Assembly (NCBI RefSeq): GCF_001553605.1
Contig: NZ_CP014229.1
Span: forward strand, 289,001-353,000
Direction: 5' to 3'
Length of the DNA: 64,000 bases
Source of the DNA: Desulfovibrio fairfieldensis
GTDB taxonomy: Bacteria; Desulfobacterota; Desulfovibrionia; Desulfovibrionales; Desulfovibrionaceae
The notes under the pieces were generated by a model that searched no databases, was not told the origin of the DNA, and was given only the letters and a program-made list of their open reading frames with translations. The position numbers were made by a program, and so were the translations under genes. This document shows positions 63,623 to 64,000 of this stretch, piece by piece (the first letter of the stretch is position 1; each line of letters opens with the position of its first letter).

Positions 63623-64000
63623 TTACCTCCTGATGCCGGCCAGCAGCCTCTTTTCGATATAGTCGATGATGATCCCGATGATGGCGCCGGAAACGCCCAC
63701 GCAGATCATGCCGAGCACGATCAGGTCAGGCCGGGCCACGCGTCCGCCCATGGTGATGAGGAAGCCCAGGCCGGAGTCGGCGGCCAGCAGTTCCGCGCCC
63801 ACCAGGTTGGTCCAGCAGTAGGCCAGAGCAAGCTGGAGCGCGCCGAAAACCATGGGCAGCGAGGACGGGATGCACAACTGGGTGAAAATCTGCCAGTCAT
63901 TGGCCCCGTAGGTTCTGGCCATCTGGATCAGCACCGGGCTGGTCATGCGCACGCCCACGTAGGCGTTGATCACGCAGGGCACAATGCCCGCGATCCAGAT
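63623..64000 (-). CDS. Second ABC importer permease, truncated by the window edge
   Basis: The last 125 residues of another TauC-type permease; the reading frame is open to the window end. The EAA loop is visible (MARTYGANDWQIFTQLCIPSSLPMVFGAL), followed by NLVGAELLAADSGLGFLI. Different sequence but same family as the next permease, so the transporter uses two permease proteins instead of a homodimer. Its start lies beyond 64000. Confidence 0.9.
   Translation of the reverse strand: MWIAGIVPCVINAYVGVRMTSPVLIQMARTYGANDWQIFTQLCIPSSLPMVFGALQLALAYCWTNLVGAELLAADSGLGFLITMGGRVARPDLIVLGMICVGVSGAIIGIIIDYIEKRLLAGIRR

Overview
The window looks like chromosomal DNA of a Desulfovibrio-type sulfate reducer (Desulfovibrionaceae). 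The main reasons are a 148-residue flavodoxin of the Desulfovibrio type, an adenylate kinase carrying the Cys129/His135/Cys151/Cys154 metal site known from D. gigas, a periplasmic two-subunit [FeFe] hydrogenase with all three maturases, TRAP transporters and many chemoreceptors. The DNA is GC-rich, apart from AT-rich promoter regions (around 22.8-23.0, 32.0, 46.2-46.6, 49.0-49.2 and 57.4-57.5 kb). The assignment rests on recognition, not on a database search.

Layout. 0-4.6 kb: the 3' end of hldD, then two tandem methyl-accepting chemotaxis proteins (MCPs) with different sensor halves and nearly identical signalling halves. 4.7-6.0 kb: a divergent HxlR regulator / metallo-hydrolase pair. 6.1-15.4 kb (minus strand): a glycogen/alpha-glucan operon of debranching enzyme, GT4 glycosyltransferase, GH57 glucanase and a 1419-residue fusion of a GT3-type glycogen synthase to a GT35 glucan phosphorylase. 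15.8-20.6 kb: livKHMGF, a complete branched-chain amino acid ABC importer. 20.6-22.7 kb: an MCP split by a one-base frameshift in an A6 run. 23.4-31.8 kb: a small CI-like HTH ORF, flavodoxin, cupin, AraC regulator, radical SAM protein, small membrane protein, CgeB-like glycosyltransferase and a large AsmA protein. 32.1-35.5 kb: an AraC regulator beside a zinc alcohol dehydrogenase and a Tat-exported aldo/keto reductase. 36.0-40.6 kb: adk, a membrane diguanylate cyclase and galE.

40.6-46.2 kb (minus strand): hydG-hydE-hydA-hydB-hydF, a self-contained [FeFe] hydrogenase cassette. Its upstream region holds a sequence matching the deltaproteobacterial NikR box (GTGTTAT-N13-GTAACAC) and two similar half-site pairs with the same spacing, which suggests nickel-dependent repression. 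46.7-48.8 kb: another MCP. 49.3-57.2 kb (minus strand): a Crp/Fnr regulator, a CoA-acylating-type aldehyde dehydrogenase, an iron-type alcohol dehydrogenase, and a TRAP transporter with a small secreted protein. The alcohol dehydrogenase and TRAP promoter regions share an identical 16-bp operator-like sequence, so they probably form one regulated uptake-and-oxidation system whose substrate is unknown.

57.8-58.8 kb: a secreted MsrB-MsrA fusion. 58.9-60.2 kb: hypothetical ORFs and a repeat-rich stretch that looks like a remnant of a mobile element. 60.3 kb to the end: a nitrate/sulfonate/taurine-family ABC importer with two permeases, the second cut off by the window edge. I saw no tRNA, rRNA, CRISPR array or intact insertion sequence.
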